In this document: piece after piece, positions 1 to 9,115 of the stretch
Numbering within the stretch: position 1 is the stretch's first letter
How the letters are laid out: every line of letters begins with the position of its first letter
Source of the DNA: Pleurocapsa sp. MO_226.B13
GTDB taxonomy: Bacteria > Cyanobacteriota > Cyanobacteriia > Cyanobacteriales > Xenococcaceae
Direction: 5' to 3'
DNA length: 43,499 nt
NCBI GenBank assembly: GCA_030064795.1
Contig: JASJEI010000039.1
Location: forward strand, 1-43,499
The notes under the pieces: generated by a model
Seen by the model: the letters and a program-made list of their open reading frames with translations, nothing else
What the model was told of the DNA's origin: nothing
Databases searched by the model: none
Program-made: the position numbers and the translations under genes

Positions 1-12
1 TAGATATATAAC

Positions 13-108
13 CAAATTATTTTTTATTAATTAAAATATCTAAGAGCTTGGCTGTGATTACTTTAGCGTTTTCAATACGCTAATTTTGTATCTAAACTAA
101 GTCTCCAG
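13..108. repeat. Left copy of a ~95-bp direct repeat found at both window ends
   Basis: A 25-bp AT-rich block at 13-37 (CAAATTATTTTTTATTAATT and five more bases) and a second block, AAACTAAGTCTCCA, at 94-107 both recur at 43402-43426 and 43483-43496. The distance between the blocks is exactly 81 bp in each copy. The middle has diverged, and weak similarity continues to the left window edge. This looks like a dispersed repeat or duplicated intergenic segment; no coding function is seen. Confidence 0.7.
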
Positions 109-193
109 TAACTTTTGAGAATTGGTATAAGCTGTATTGTCAGCGGTTGATAACCATAGCATTACGTAAATACATTAGGACATTTTTTAACTT

Positions 194-221
194 GCTACTC
201 GCTACTCGCTACTCGCTACTT
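194..221. repeat. Heptanucleotide tandem repeat (GCTACTC, 4 copies)
   Basis: Three exact GCTACTC units are followed by one GCTACTT unit, in the short non-coding stretch downstream of the ketoacyl synthase gene. It belongs to the class of short tandemly repeated heptamers typical of cyanobacteria. The rest of 1-270 shows no gene. Confidence 0.85.
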
Positions 222-270
222 GCGAACCAGTAACTAAACTAGTCCTAACCTACATTTTGTACGGCTGTAT

Positions 271-1413
271 TTACCTGCTTAGAGCAATTACCGCATTTTG
301 TCCGCCAAAACCAAAGCTGAAGCACATAGCACTATTAATCCTGGTTTTTCTGGCTCCCTCGACGACATCGAGATCGAATTCTGACTGTCTCAAACCCACG
401 CAGGGGGGTAAATAGCCTCGATCGAATGCCATTAGAGTTAAAGCAGTGGCGATCGCTCCTGACGCGCCTAAAGTATGTCCTGTTGCTCCCTTGGTGGAAC
501 TTACGGCAACTTTTTGCGGAAATATCTGCTGAATTAATCGAGCCTCATGGCGATCGTTTAAAATCGTACTCGTACCATGAGCGTGAATAAAATCAATAGC
601 TTGCGGTTCTAAATTACTACGTTCTAGAGCTTGTTCGATCGCTCTGACTGCGCTGCCGTCTACTTTCTGGGGCGCGCTAATGTGGTGCGCATCGCAGGTC
701 AGACCAAAGCCTTTTAGCTTGCCATAAATTTTAGCTTGGCGATCGCTAGCCAGTTTTTTTGTTTCTAAAATAAACATTGCCCCTCCTTCTCCCAAAACTA
801 AGCCTTCACGCTTCAAATCAAAGGGATAACAACCTGTTTTGGCTAAAGCTCCCATACGCTCAAAGGCAGCTAAAGTAAGAGGTGTAATTGGGGCTTCTAC
901 TGCACCAGCAATTACTCTTTGACAAACACCTGTTTCGATCAATTCATAACCTCTAGCTAATGCCCAAATTCCCGTGGCACAGGCAGCCATTGGTGCTAAA
1001 ACTGGTGCGGTGGTTTGTAAATATTGGGCGGTGGCGATCGCGCTTTGATGGGGTAAGGTTTGTAGCCAGTTGGGAATTAAATCCTTCCTATCTAGGTCTT
1101 GTTTTTGGCTAATTAATTCCTCCCAATTTGCCTGACATCCCCTACTAGAGCCTATTACTACTCCACATTCAGGCAAGGGTGCTAGTAAATTTGCATCAGC
1201 TAGGGTAGCAAGTACTAGCTTTTTGGTAATCTTGTCTATTTTACTCGGTTGAGAGTCGATCGCTCCTAGAGGATAAACGGGAAGCCCAGAGAAAAAACTT
1301 TGTAACTTAATCCCTGACTTTCCCTGCAAGATCTTTGACCAAGTTGGCTGTAGTGAGCCGAGACAGGAAAGTAAACCTATCCCAGTAACAACAACATCCA
1401 TATCTAAGGTCAT
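271..1413 (-). CDS. Beta-ketoacyl-ACP synthase (KAS I/II, FabF-like)
   Basis: Condensing enzyme expected to extend acyl-ACP with malonyl-ACP in type II fatty-acid (or polyketide-like) synthesis in the cytoplasm. The thiolase-fold catalytic triad is visible: Cys145 in MAACATG, His279 in HAHGTST and His313 in GATGHTLGASG. A glycine-rich C-terminus with FSFGFGGQNA is also typical. At 380 residues it is about 30 shorter than standard FabF, with the shortening spread over loops rather than at the active site. An alternative start at Met5 (1401) is possible; no strong ribosome binding site decides. No acpP or other fab gene lies nearby, so it is probably the second KAS that many cyanobacteria carry rather than the housekeeping fabF. 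Family assignment is firm, exact role is not. Confidence 0.9.
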   Translation of the reverse strand: MTLDMDVVVTGIGLLSCLGSLQPTWSKILQGKSGIKLQSFFSGLPVYPLGAIDSQPSKIDKITKKLVLATLADANLLAPLPECGVVIGSSRGCQANWEELISQKQDLDRKDLIPNWLQTLPHQSAIATAQYLQTTAPVLAPMAACATGIWALARGYELIETGVCQRVIAGAVEAPITPLTLAAFERMGALAKTGCYPFDLKREGLVLGEGGAMFILETKKLASDRQAKIYGKLKGFGLTCDAHHISAPQKVDGSAVRAIEQALERSNLEPQAIDFIHAHGTSTILNDRHEARLIQQIFPQKVAVSSTKGATGHTLGASGAIATALTLMAFDRGYLPPCVGLRQSEFDLDVVEGARKTRINSAMCFSFGFGGQNAVIALSR

Positions 1414-1493
1414 CTGAATTGGCTTGGCTTATATTTTTGGATTCGTAGCTTTAAATTTTAGATTTCAACTACCACGAAACACAGATAAGCAAT

Positions 1494-2264
1494 TTATTTC
1501 TTCAGGTTATCCAAACCCTCGATTACTTGAGCTGATTCAATGCGATCGCCCTGTGTAATACCGTCAACAACATCCATACCCTCTACTACCTTACCAAAGA
1601 CAGCATAGTCTCCATCTAAAGAAGGTAAATCTTCTAAAGCGATATAAAACTGGGAAGAAGCAGAATCAGGCATCGCCGAGCGAGCCATGGCAATTACACC
1701 GCGATCGTGCTTGAGTACTACCGATCTGCCTGGTAATTTGGCTTTGCTGTAGGTGGGTTCTTCGTTTCCTTCTAACTTGATTTCTAAAGGTATACGACGC
1801 TCCCGACCAGTTTCGGGGTCTACAAAACCACCTGTCCCCAAAGTTCCCGCAAAATTGGGATCTTTTCCTTGAGGATCTCCGCCTTGAGCGACAAAACCAG
1901 GAATAACTCGATGAAACACCAATCCATCATAGACACCTTGAGCGACTAAATCGACGAAGTTACCAGCAGTTGTAGGAGCTTCCGTACCGTTAAGTTCAAT
2001 CAGGATCGGTGAGCCATTAACTTGTAATTCGACTTTCGCCATCCCTTCTAGTTGGGGCATATTATTACTCATGTTTTTATCGTTATTTTTATTTTTGGCG
2101 ATCGCCATTTCTGTTTGACTATTTGCCAGATTATCAGATGATGAGGTTGATTGAGAAGCATCCGTTGCTGATGTCCCACAGCCTCCTAAAATCAAACTAC
2201 CGACTAGCAGTAAGGAAAACACCTGAATTAACCAGGGATTTTTTGCTTTAATCATTTTGCCCAT
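1494..2264 (-). CDS. Cyclophilin-type peptidyl-prolyl isomerase, lipoprotein
   Basis: Catalyses cis-trans isomerisation of X-Pro bonds. The N-terminus (residues 1-29) is a lipoprotein signal ending in LILGGC, so Cys29 should be lipidated and the enzyme anchored to the membrane facing the periplasm or lumen. A low-complexity Ser/Asn linker (30-70) precedes the cyclophilin domain (about 75-250), which shows [15 protein letters not shown], a SQFYIAL motif (SQFFI in most relatives) and a C-terminal [11 protein letters not shown]. The catalytic Arg of FHRV and the QGGDP segment are intact. It is transcribed alone or with the ketoacyl synthase 80 bp downstream. Length is normal for secreted cyanobacterial cyclophilins. 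Confidence 0.93.
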   Translation of the reverse strand: MGKMIKAKNPWLIQVFSLLLVGSLILGGCGTSATDASQSTSSSDNLANSQTEMAIAKNKNNDKNMSNNMPQLEGMAKVELQVNGSPILIELNGTEAPTTAGNFVDLVAQGVYDGLVFHRVIPGFVAQGGDPQGKDPNFAGTLGTGGFVDPETGRERRIPLEIKLEGNEEPTYSKAKLPGRSVVLKHDRGVIAMARSAMPDSASSQFYIALEDLPSLDGDYAVFGKVVEGMDVVDGITQGDRIESAQVIEGLDNLKK

Positions 2265-2449
2265 CTAGACTTTAACCATTGCTTACAACATTGACCGTTG
2301 TAACCTAATTTCATTTAGATTTGGAGAAACTTTTAGGATCGGTTTCAAAAACCTTCAAGCTAATTTACCGAACTCGTTAACTGCTATTTGCGGTGCGACT
2401 CCTGGTCTGAATGACGCTCAGATGCGCACCGTTACCGCTTCTCAGTTTT

Positions 2450-3010
2450 TTATAGTCCTTCGAGGGGAACTTCCAAAAATCTGGCTAATTCTGCCCCTTG
2501 GTTTTCCAGGGTAGAAAGAGCAATAGGTTCGCCTACGCGAGTCAAAGGTAGATCTCTTCTTTTTTTGGAGCGAAGATACAAAGCTCTTTTGGGACTTAAT
2601 CCTTCTCTTATTTCCGCCCTAACCGACTGCACTTGGTCAATTGGGAACTTGACTTCAACTTGTCGGTTTTTGCCTGGATATCCCAAACGATAAATAGTTA
2701 CCTGTTCTGTTTCTTTATTGAATTCGTTGTAACCGCCACCGACATTCCAGATTACCAATAACCATAGATAGGTTGCCAGCAACGAACCAGCAACACCATA
2801 AAAAGTTAAAGCAACTCCCTGGGGGATAAACTGCAATTGACTCGTATCCGAAACAAGCAATAAATTAGTTTTGAGATAGCTAGATAATCCTGCTAACAGA
2901 AAACCTACTCCTCCCATAGTCACGATCGCTGCCCAAACAATGTTACTCAACCTGCGAGAACCTAAAACATCCTGTCGAAGAGTTTGTTGTTTTGTTTTGT
3001 TAGTAGTCAT
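2450..3010 (-). CDS. ycf4: Photosystem I assembly protein Ycf4
   Basis: Thylakoid membrane scaffold for photosystem I assembly. The 186-residue length and layout match Ycf4: a short basic N-terminus, two transmembrane helices (about 25-47 and 65-88) and a hydrophilic C-terminal domain with the family's YNEFN, IYRLGYPGKNR and VGEPIALSTLENQGAELARF-type segments. It is divergent from psbD, with about 500 bp between them. A ycf4 neighbour argues that this psbD-psbC pair sits at a conserved photosynthesis locus rather than on a mobile element. Confidence 0.93.
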   Translation of the reverse strand: MTTNKTKQQTLRQDVLGSRRLSNIVWAAIVTMGGVGFLLAGLSSYLKTNLLLVSDTSQLQFIPQGVALTFYGVAGSLLATYLWLLVIWNVGGGYNEFNKETEQVTIYRLGYPGKNRQVEVKFPIDQVQSVRAEIREGLSPKRALYLRSKKRRDLPLTRVGEPIALSTLENQGAELARFLEVPLEGL

Positions 3011-3385
3011 TGCCTATTGTCTTAATCTTATTAGTACTATCGAGCTAAAAATTAAAGGTGAATCTAAAATCGAGTTTTTTTTTCTCAGTTCGAGACAATT
3101 TCATGTTAACGAAGCCGTCCTAGCTAGCGAGTATCTGGATAATTTGTTCCAATTCGCTTATTTATGTGTCATTTTGTAAAATTTTTGCTAATAATAATTT
3201 AATAACTGTTGCCTCACCAGAGCGACTTATCATAAAAAGTCTCTAAATTGGCTTAGTTACCTATCAGTACTGTTTTCATGTTATTTTGAAATAAGTTACC
3301 CAAGTACTTTTACCAAGAACATACCGTAACAGGATTTGGGAAAAATTTCGTCCAATAACAGAAAATATTACCTGGTAATCTGGTA

Positions 3386-3401
3386 AAGTTTTATAAAACT
3401 T
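3386..3401. promoter_or_regulatory. 16-bp perfect palindrome upstream of psbD
   Basis: AAGTTTTATAAAACTT is a perfect palindrome 107 bp before the psbD start codon, preceded by three GGTAA/GGTA direct motifs at 3374-3385. It could be an operator or a structured part of a psbD 5' leader; the function is inferred from position only. The rest of the ycf4-psbD gap (3011-3507) is AT-rich and holds no convincing gene. Confidence 0.4.
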
Positions 3402-3507
3402 GGTACTTCTCAACATTTTGTTGAATTAGCTACCTGGGGCATTTATAGAAAAGTACATTTTGACAAATCTTGCAGTTTATAGATCGAAGCAAGAGGATTA
3501 AAAACAT

Positions 3508-4566
3508 ATGACAATAGCAGTAGGACGCGCTCCGGCACAACAGGGCATCTTTGATGCAGTTGATGACTGGTTAAAGCGCGATCGCTTTGTATTCGTAGGC
3601 TGGTCTGGTATCCTGCTCTTCCCCTGTGCCTACATGGCAATTGGCGGCTGGTTGACGGGAACCACCTTTGTAACTAGCTGGTACACTCACGGGTTAGCAA
3701 GTTCCTACCTCGAAGGTTGTAACTTCTTAACCGTAGCTGTATCCACCCCCGCAGACAGCATGGGACACTCGTTACTCTTCCTTTGGGGTCCTGAAGCCAA
3801 CTGGAGTTTCACCCGTTGGTGTCAAATCGGTGGCTTGTGGGCATTTGTCGCCCTTCACGGAGCTTTCGGACTGATTGGCTTTATGCTGCGTCAGTTTGAA
3901 ATTGCCCGTTTGGTGGGAATTCGTCCTTACAACGCCATTGCTTTTTCCGCACCAATTGCGGTGTTTGTCTCGGTATTCCTACTTTATCCTTTAGGACAAT
4001 CGAGCTGGTTCTTTGCACCCAGCTTAGGTGTCGCGGGAATCTTCCGTTTCATCTTGTTCGTCCAAGGATTCCACAACTTTACACTCAATCCCTTCCACAT
4101 GATGGGAGTAGCAGGTGTACTCGGTGGAGCATTACTCTGTGCAATTCACGGAGCGACAGTAGAAAACACCCTGTTTGACGACGGAGGCGAGGCAAATACC
4201 TTCCGCGCTTTCGAGCCGACCCAAGCAGAAGAAACCTACAGTATGGTGACCGCCAACCGTTTCTGGTCGCAGATCTTTGGAATTGCTTTCTCCAACAAAC
4301 GTTGGTTGCACTTCTTCATGTTATTCGTCCCCGTAACGGGATTATGGATGGCAAGTATCGGCATTATCGGCATCGCCCTCAACTTGCGGGCCTATGACTT
4401 CGTTTCTCAAGAGTTGAGAGCAGCAGAAGACCCTGAATTTGAGACTTTCTACACCAAAAACATCCTGCTCAATGAAGGTCTAAGAGCATGGATGGCAACT
4501 CAAGACCAACCACATCAAAACTTTGAATTCCCAGAGGAGGTTCTACCACGTGGTAACGCTCTCTAA
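3508..4566 (+). CDS. psbD: Photosystem II reaction-centre protein D2 (divergent)
   Basis: D2 binds half of the P680 core, QA and the non-haem iron. Key residues fall at canonical numbers: His117 (peripheral Chl), Tyr160 (TyrD), His189, His197 (PD2 ligand), His214 and His268 (iron/QA) and Trp253 (QA stacking). Length is the usual 352 residues. It departs from the consensus in many places: Phe191 instead of the near-invariant Trp in HNWTLNPFH, Ala112 and Ala148 in helix B/C segments, ANWS at 97-100 and an altered N-terminus (AQQGIFDAV). The start is supported by AGAGGA at 3492-3497. The 3' end overlaps psbC by 17 nt, as in other cyanobacteria. Intact ligands mean it should work; the substitutions suggest a specialised paralogue or an unusual lineage. 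Confidence 0.97.
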   Translation: MTIAVGRAPAQQGIFDAVDDWLKRDRFVFVGWSGILLFPCAYMAIGGWLTGTTFVTSWYTHGLASSYLEGCNFLTVAVSTPADSMGHSLLFLWGPEANWSFTRWCQIGGLWAFVALHGAFGLIGFMLRQFEIARLVGIRPYNAIAFSAPIAVFVSVFLLYPLGQSSWFFAPSLGVAGIFRFILFVQGFHNFTLNPFHMMGVAGVLGGALLCAIHGATVENTLFDDGGEANTFRAFEPTQAEETYSMVTANRFWSQIFGIAFSNKRWLHFFMLFVPVTGLWMASIGIIGIALNLRAYDFVSQELRAAEDPEFETFYTKNILLNEGLRAWMATQDQPHQNFEFPEEVLPRGNAL

Positions 4567-5932
4567 TCCTGCCGTTGGTGCAGGTCGCGATCTACCCTCA
4601 ACAGGTTTTGCCTGGTGGGCAGGTAACGCTCGTTTAATCAATCTTTCTGGTAAGCTATTGGGCGCGCACGTCGCTCATGCTGGCTTGATCGTATTCTGGA
4701 CTGGTGCAATGACTATTTTTGAAGTTGCCCACTATGTTCCAGAGAAGCCCATGTACGAACAGGGCATGATCTTAATTCCTCACCTAGCAACATTAGGTTG
4801 GGGTGTAGGCCCTGGTGGTGAAGTAATCGACACCTACCCCTACTTTGTAGTTGGTGTATTACACCTAATTTCTTCCGCCGTTCTTGGTTTGGGCGGTATT
4901 TACCACGCACTTCGTGGCCCAGAAAAACTAGAGGAATACTCTAACTTCTTCAGTCAAGACTGGAAAGACAAAAACCAAATGACCAATATCATTGGTTATC
5001 ACCTAATCCTACTCGGACTTGGTGCTTTTCTGTTGGTATTCAAAGCCATGTTCTTTGGCGGAGTGTATGACACCTGGGCTCCTGGTGGTGGTGATGTTCG
5101 TGTTATTACCAACCCCACCCTCAACCCAGCCATAATCTTTGGCTATCTGACTGCTGCACCTTTTGGTGGTGAAGGTTGGATTATTGGTGTTAACAACATG
5201 GAAGACATCATTGGCGGTCACATTTGGATCGGTTTGATCTGTATCTCTGGTGGTATATTCCACATCTTGACTAAGCCTTTTGCTTGGGCGCGTCGCGCTT
5301 TAATTTGGAATGGTGAAGCCTATCTTTCCTATAGCATTGGTGCTGTGTCTTTGATGTCCTTCATCGCTTCTTGTTATGTATGGTTCAACAACACTGCTTA
5401 TCCCAGTGAATTTTATGGCCCTACTAACGCAGAAGCTTCTCAAGCGCAAGCATTTACCTTCCTAGCTCGCGACCAACAAATGGGTGCGAACATTGGTTCT
5501 TCTCAAGGTCCTACTGGTCTTGGTAAATACTTGATGCGTTCTCCTACTGGTGAAATCATTCTTGGTGGAGAAACCATGCGTTTTTGGGATTTTCGCGGTC
5601 CTTGGTTAGAACCCATGCGCGGTCCTAACGGTATCGACCTCGACAAAATCAGAAATGACATTCAACCTTGGCAATTACGTCGTGCTGCTGAGTACATGAC
5701 TCACGCTCCTAATGCTTCTATCAACTCTGTTGGTGGTATTATCACTGAGTCTAACTCCTTCAACTTCGTCAACATCCGTCAATGGCTGGCTGCATTCCAG
5801 TTTATTTTGGCTTTCTTCTTCTTAGTCGGTCACTTATGGCACGCAGGAAGAGCTAGAGCTGCTGCTGGTGGTTTTGAAAAAGGTATCGAACGCGAAACCG
5901 AACCTACATTATTTATGCCTGACCTAGACTAA
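4550..5932 (+). CDS. psbC: Photosystem II CP43 chlorophyll protein (divergent)
   Basis: Inner antenna protein that also contributes to the oxygen-evolving cluster. I place the start at the GTG inside psbD: AGAGGAGG at 4533-4540 lies 10 nt upstream and [10 protein letters not shown] matches known cyanobacterial CP43 starts; total 460 residues. Adding 13 converts to structural numbering. The chlorophyll-ligand histidines 53, 56, 118, 132, 164, 237, 251, 441 and 444 are present, and so are Glu354 and Arg357 in GGETMRFWD beside the Mn cluster. The expected His430 ligand is Gln (residue 417 here, in [10 protein letters not shown]), and the Trp before His251 is Phe (GGIFHIL). Other unusual stretches are [18 protein letters not shown] and [11 protein letters not shown]. 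It is cotranscribed with psbD. Confidence 0.97.
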   Translation: MVTLSNPAVGAGRDLPSTGFAWWAGNARLINLSGKLLGAHVAHAGLIVFWTGAMTIFEVAHYVPEKPMYEQGMILIPHLATLGWGVGPGGEVIDTYPYFVVGVLHLISSAVLGLGGIYHALRGPEKLEEYSNFFSQDWKDKNQMTNIIGYHLILLGLGAFLLVFKAMFFGGVYDTWAPGGGDVRVITNPTLNPAIIFGYLTAAPFGGEGWIIGVNNMEDIIGGHIWIGLICISGGIFHILTKPFAWARRALIWNGEAYLSYSIGAVSLMSFIASCYVWFNNTAYPSEFYGPTNAEASQAQAFTFLARDQQMGANIGSSQGPTGLGKYLMRSPTGEIILGGETMRFWDFRGPWLEPMRGPNGIDLDKIRNDIQPWQLRRAAEYMTHAPNASINSVGGIITESNSFNFVNIRQWLAAFQFILAFFFLVGHLWHAGRARAAAGGFEKGIERETEPTLFMPDLD

Positions 5933-5977
5933 ATAGCTACTGAAGTTATTCTTAGTCTAAATAAGGATTCATAATAT

Positions 5978-6015
5978 AAATAAGCCTCTGCTGTATGGTG
6001 GAGGCTTATTTATTA
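5978..6015 (+). terminator. Intrinsic terminator-like hairpin after psbC
   Basis: An 11-bp perfect stem (AAATAAGCCTC at 5978-5988 with GAGGCTTATTT at 6001-6011) encloses a 12-nt loop, 46 nt after the psbC stop. The T tract is weak, so some read-through into the HEAT-repeat gene is possible. Confidence 0.7.
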
Positions 6016-6040
6016 AGTAATAAACTTTTATAAAAAATAA

Positions 6041-6706
6041 ATGCCAGATTTAGAAAAGATTGCCAGTCAGTTAGAAAGTCCTAATTCCAAAGATCGTTTA
6101 TTGGCTTTAACTTCTTTAAGGGAAGTCGCCCCAGAAGATGCCGTCCCCCTAATCAAAAAGGTTTTAAATGATGAAATTCTTCCCGTCCGTTCGATGGCAG
6201 TATTTGCTTTGGGGGTCAAAAAAACCGATGAATGTTTGCCGATTTTACTCGAACTATTACAAAGCGATCCAGATTATGGCATTCGAGCCGATGCAGCGGG
6301 TGCATTGGGTTATCTTAACGATATTCGCGCTTTTGAACCCTTGTCCAGAGCCTTTTATGAGGATACTAACTGGCTGGTAAGATTTAGTGCTGCGGTATCT
6401 TTGGGAAATCTCCAGGACATTCGCGCCAAAAAACTACTCATGGAGGCCCTAGATAGCGATGAAGTAATTTTACAACAGGCCGCGATCGCCGCTTTAGGAG
6501 AAATTAAAGCAGTTGAAGCAGTCGATAAGATCTTAAATTTTGTTAATTCAGACGACTGGTTAATTCGTCAGAGAATTGCCGAAGCATTAGGCAAACTGGA
6601 GACAGAAAAAAGTATTTCCGCCCTCAAGTTTTTGGCTAAAGATGCTCATCCTCAAGTGAAAGAAGCAGCCAGGATATCTTTACAGGGCTTAGGAGAGGAT
6701 CACTAA
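6041..6706 (+). CDS. HEAT-repeat protein
   Basis: A 221-residue all-helical protein made of about six to seven HEAT/PBS-lyase-type repeats spanning almost its whole length. The signature is recurring VR.A...LG or AI.ALGEI segments about every 30 residues (for example RADAAGALGYL near 88, RFSAAVSLGNL near 115, QQAAIAALGEI near 147 and RQRIAEALGKL near 178). There is no signal peptide or membrane helix. Such small HEAT proteins in cyanobacteria include bilin-lyase relatives and assembly scaffolds; the position directly after psbDC hints at a photosynthesis-linked job, but that is inference. Cytoplasmic protein-protein interaction is the safest role. Confidence 0.85.
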   Translation: MPDLEKIASQLESPNSKDRLLALTSLREVAPEDAVPLIKKVLNDEILPVRSMAVFALGVKKTDECLPILLELLQSDPDYGIRADAAGALGYLNDIRAFEPLSRAFYEDTNWLVRFSAAVSLGNLQDIRAKKLLMEALDSDEVILQQAAIAALGEIKAVEAVDKILNFVNSDDWLIRQRIAEALGKLETEKSISALKFLAKDAHPQVKEAARISLQGLGEDH

Positions 6707-6748
6707 CCTCAATTTAGGTGAAAATTATTGCTCTGGGTTTTTTTAGTT

Positions 6749-8179
6749 TTAATACGATCGCCTGGATTGAGGAGACTGAGGATACACGGGTTTGGGTGGC
6801 GGTGCTTGCTGAGGAACGAGCTGCATTTTAGGCAAACTAGAAATAGCATAATAAAGCTGTTCGGCGACTTGTTGGTTAGCTGCTTCGTTGAGATGAATCG
6901 GATCGATAAAACTAGGGGAAGGATATCGCTCGGTGAGTTTATATAAATCTACTGCTTTCATATTTTGAGGGAAATTACTAGCAAGCTGCTGTGTAGCTTT
7001 AATTAGCACTGGATAACTCTCTCTAACCTGTTTAATATAAGTTCTACCTAATTTTGTAGCGATTCTACCTTCAGTATCGGTTAGCTGACTGGGATTGCGA
7101 CCTGTAATTTCAGGCTGTATTGCTACTACTAAAGGGATGCCCGCAGCAGTACTTAGATTCAAAATTTGTTTTTGATGCTCGATATAGCGATTGACTCTCT
7201 GCTGTAACTCGTCACGATCTTGAGGTAAATGTTTGACTAGCATCGAGGTTGGTTCGTCGAGGAGAAAGTTGGATTTTTGAGAAGTCTTGGGTTTATTTAA
7301 CCAGCGATTCTGAGCTATTCTTGCCAAATAACTTTTATTCTCTATAGGTTCGACTAACTGACTAAAATAATCGATAAAACTAGTAGGTCGATCTGGCTGA
7401 TTTTGGTCTAGTTGAGGAGCTGGAACTGCTTCGAGATCGCTTCTCAGCATCAGATCTTTATAGCCGTCGAGAACAACTATTACATCTGGCTTGTACTTAA
7501 GAATCTTGAGGGCTAATTGGGCTAATTCATTACCCGAAGCATAACCAGGTACACCCGCATTGATCGTGCGATAGTTACCAGGTTTGATTTTAGAGGGCTT
7601 AACTAGATATTTTTGCCTTTCTACTTCATCAAAAGGCAGCAGATCGGGCTTGTATAACTGAGGAGAAGTTTTTTGTTGTTTTAGGCGTTGTTGCAGGCGT
7701 TTTTCTAAATATTCGCCGATGGTAGCGGTATTGTCAGAGTTACCATAACCAAAGGCAGTTGAACCACCTAAGAGAAAAACTCTGATTTCATTTTTTGGCT
7801 TGGCTAAGGGAACGGGATCGCGATCGCGAAATCCTTCTGAATTAATTTGCCAGTATTCGTTTTCTTGATTGCCCAGTAACTGATAACCTACCGCTAAACT
7901 GGGTTTAGCCATTAGTGCTTCAGAATCAGAAACTAGATCGGTCTGAGTAGTGTCGGCGACAAACTTTAGCCGATAAGCTTGCATAATTTCCGCTTTTGTA
8001 TTGGCTCTAGCAAACCGCTCTCTATTTCCTGAAAGATCGACAAAAATACGCGCCAGAAGTTCTAATACCAATAAAAAAAGTAGCAAAGAGGCGATCGCCC
8101 CCAATCCAGCATAACGACGGCGTATCCGTTTTCGACTGGTAAAAATTCTCCGTTCTCTAGAGCGGAAGTTCAACATCAA
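6749..8179 (-). CDS. Membrane-anchored SGNH/GDSL hydrolase-like protein
   Basis: A 476-residue protein with a basic N-terminus and one transmembrane helix (about 25-48), then a large periplasmic domain. SGNH landmarks: VFLLGGSTAFGYG with candidate nucleophile Ser140, NAGVPGYASG (about 207-216) as the second block, VIVVLDGYKDL (about 234-243) where GxND is expected, and DPIHLN near 426-431 as the Asp-His pair. The C-terminus (about 450-476) is Pro/Gln-rich and probably disordered. The family acts on acyl or acetyl esters, often of polysaccharides, but no substrate can be named. It is convergent with the HEAT gene. Start codons at 8179 or 8176 are equivalent. Confidence 0.75.
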   Translation of the reverse strand: MMLNFRSRERRIFTSRKRIRRRYAGLGAIASLLLFLLVLELLARIFVDLSGNRERFARANTKAEIMQAYRLKFVADTTQTDLVSDSEALMAKPSLAVGYQLLGNQENEYWQINSEGFRDRDPVPLAKPKNEIRVFLLGGSTAFGYGNSDNTATIGEYLEKRLQQRLKQQKTSPQLYKPDLLPFDEVERQKYLVKPSKIKPGNYRTINAGVPGYASGNELAQLALKILKYKPDVIVVLDGYKDLMLRSDLEAVPAPQLDQNQPDRPTSFIDYFSQLVEPIENKSYLARIAQNRWLNKPKTSQKSNFLLDEPTSMLVKHLPQDRDELQQRVNRYIEHQKQILNLSTAAGIPLVVAIQPEITGRNPSQLTDTEGRIATKLGRTYIKQVRESYPVLIKATQQLASNFPQNMKAVDLYKLTERYPSPSFIDPIHLNEAANQQVAEQLYYAISSLPKMQLVPQQAPPPKPVYPQSPQSRRSY

Positions 8180-8395
8180 ATTATTTCCTCTCGATCTTTG
8201 TGGGCAAAGGCTAAAAATAACGACAAATATATTAAGTATTACAAATTATTTATTAGGTCTAGCTATCACTTTTGAGTATGTACTGTTAACTGTGTGGTAC
8301 ATTGACGACATGAATATTAGATAGGAGAGCTAAATCAATTTAAGTGCTTTTAAGAGTACACAGAGAGCAACTGGTAATATATATCGCCGTTTAGG

Positions 8396-8500
8396 AAGAT
8401 ATTGACGAAGTGAACGCAAGTGCGGAAGGCATTGCTCCAGACGCCCTTGAGGTTGCCTCAAGGGAATGGGGCGACCCTGCCGTTAAACGACAGGGTACTG
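8396..8500. repeat. Modular palindromic repeat element A
   Basis: The gap 8180-8561 has no gene but holds two adjacent hairpins. The first is CCCTTGAGG at 8444-8452 with CCTCAAGGG at 8456-8464 (9 bp, 3-nt loop). The second is ACCCTG at 8474-8479 with CAGGGT at 8491-8496, enclosing TTAAACGA. The layout and the TAAACGA core resemble elements near 28387 and 33234. Outer limits are approximate. Confidence 0.6.
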
Positions 8501-8561
8501 TTCACATCATAACTGACCAAAATTAGCAATTTGTAAAACACTTAATAATCTTTAGTTGTTT

Positions 8562-9053
8562 ATGACTTATAAATTATTGTTTGTCTGTTTGGGTAATATC
8601 TGCCGTTCTCCCTCGGCCGAAAATATTATGAATCACCTCATTGAAGAGGCGGGTTTAGCAGATAAAATCACCTGTGATTCGGCAGGGACTTCGGGATATC
8701 ATCTCGGTGCAGCTCCAGATCGTCGCATGAGTGCTGCTGCTATCAAAAAAGGCATCAAATTGCAAGGAAAAGCTCGCCGAATTACCCCTTCCGATTTGCA
8801 GCGGTTTGACCTAATCTTAGCTATGGATCGCGAAAATTACCAGGACATTTTGTATTTGGATCGAGAAGCAAAGTACGAGCATAAAGTACGCTTACTGTGC
8901 GATTTTGCCGTCCACAAAAGCGATCGGGAAGTCCCCGATCCCTACTACGGCGGTCAAGATGGTTTTGATTATGTAGTTGACTTATTACTCGATGCTTGTG
9001 GGGGATTACTAGATTGGGTAGTCAATTCTCCAGAATATCACGCCAAAACATAG
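8562..9053 (+). CDS. Low-molecular-weight protein-tyrosine phosphatase
   Basis: Removes phosphate from tyrosine (or arginine) residues through a cysteinyl-phosphate intermediate. The P-loop CLGNICRS is at residues 9-16 (C-X5-R), and the general-acid Asp lies in the VPDPYYGG segment near residue 126. I start at the ATG at 8562, which gives MTYKLLFVCLGN; an in-frame TTG at 8556 is less likely. The 163-residue length is typical. It is cytoplasmic and monomeric by family. Related enzymes in bacteria often control exopolysaccharide export, but no capsule genes are adjacent here. The ABC transporter gene begins 62 bp downstream and may be cotranscribed. Confidence 0.95.
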   Translation: MTYKLLFVCLGNICRSPSAENIMNHLIEEAGLADKITCDSAGTSGYHLGAAPDRRMSAAAIKKGIKLQGKARRITPSDLQRFDLILAMDRENYQDILYLDREAKYEHKVRLLCDFAVHKSDREVPDPYYGGQDGFDYVVDLLLDACGGLLDWVVNSPEYHAKT

Positions 9054-9115
9054 TCTGGTAGGACTAAGTAAGCTGGTTTGCCGAACGTTATTTTTATAGA
9101 TTAGATACAGACGAA

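Noticed and set aside
2940..3179. 79-codon plus-strand ORF overlapping ycf4
   Set aside because: No binding site or recognisable family; it overlaps a firm gene and intergenic DNA.
3508..5932. Part of a far-red photoacclimation cluster
   Set aside because: No apc, psa or rfp genes adjoin; ycf4 and a HEAT gene do. The substitutions alone cannot prove it, so only divergence is claimed.
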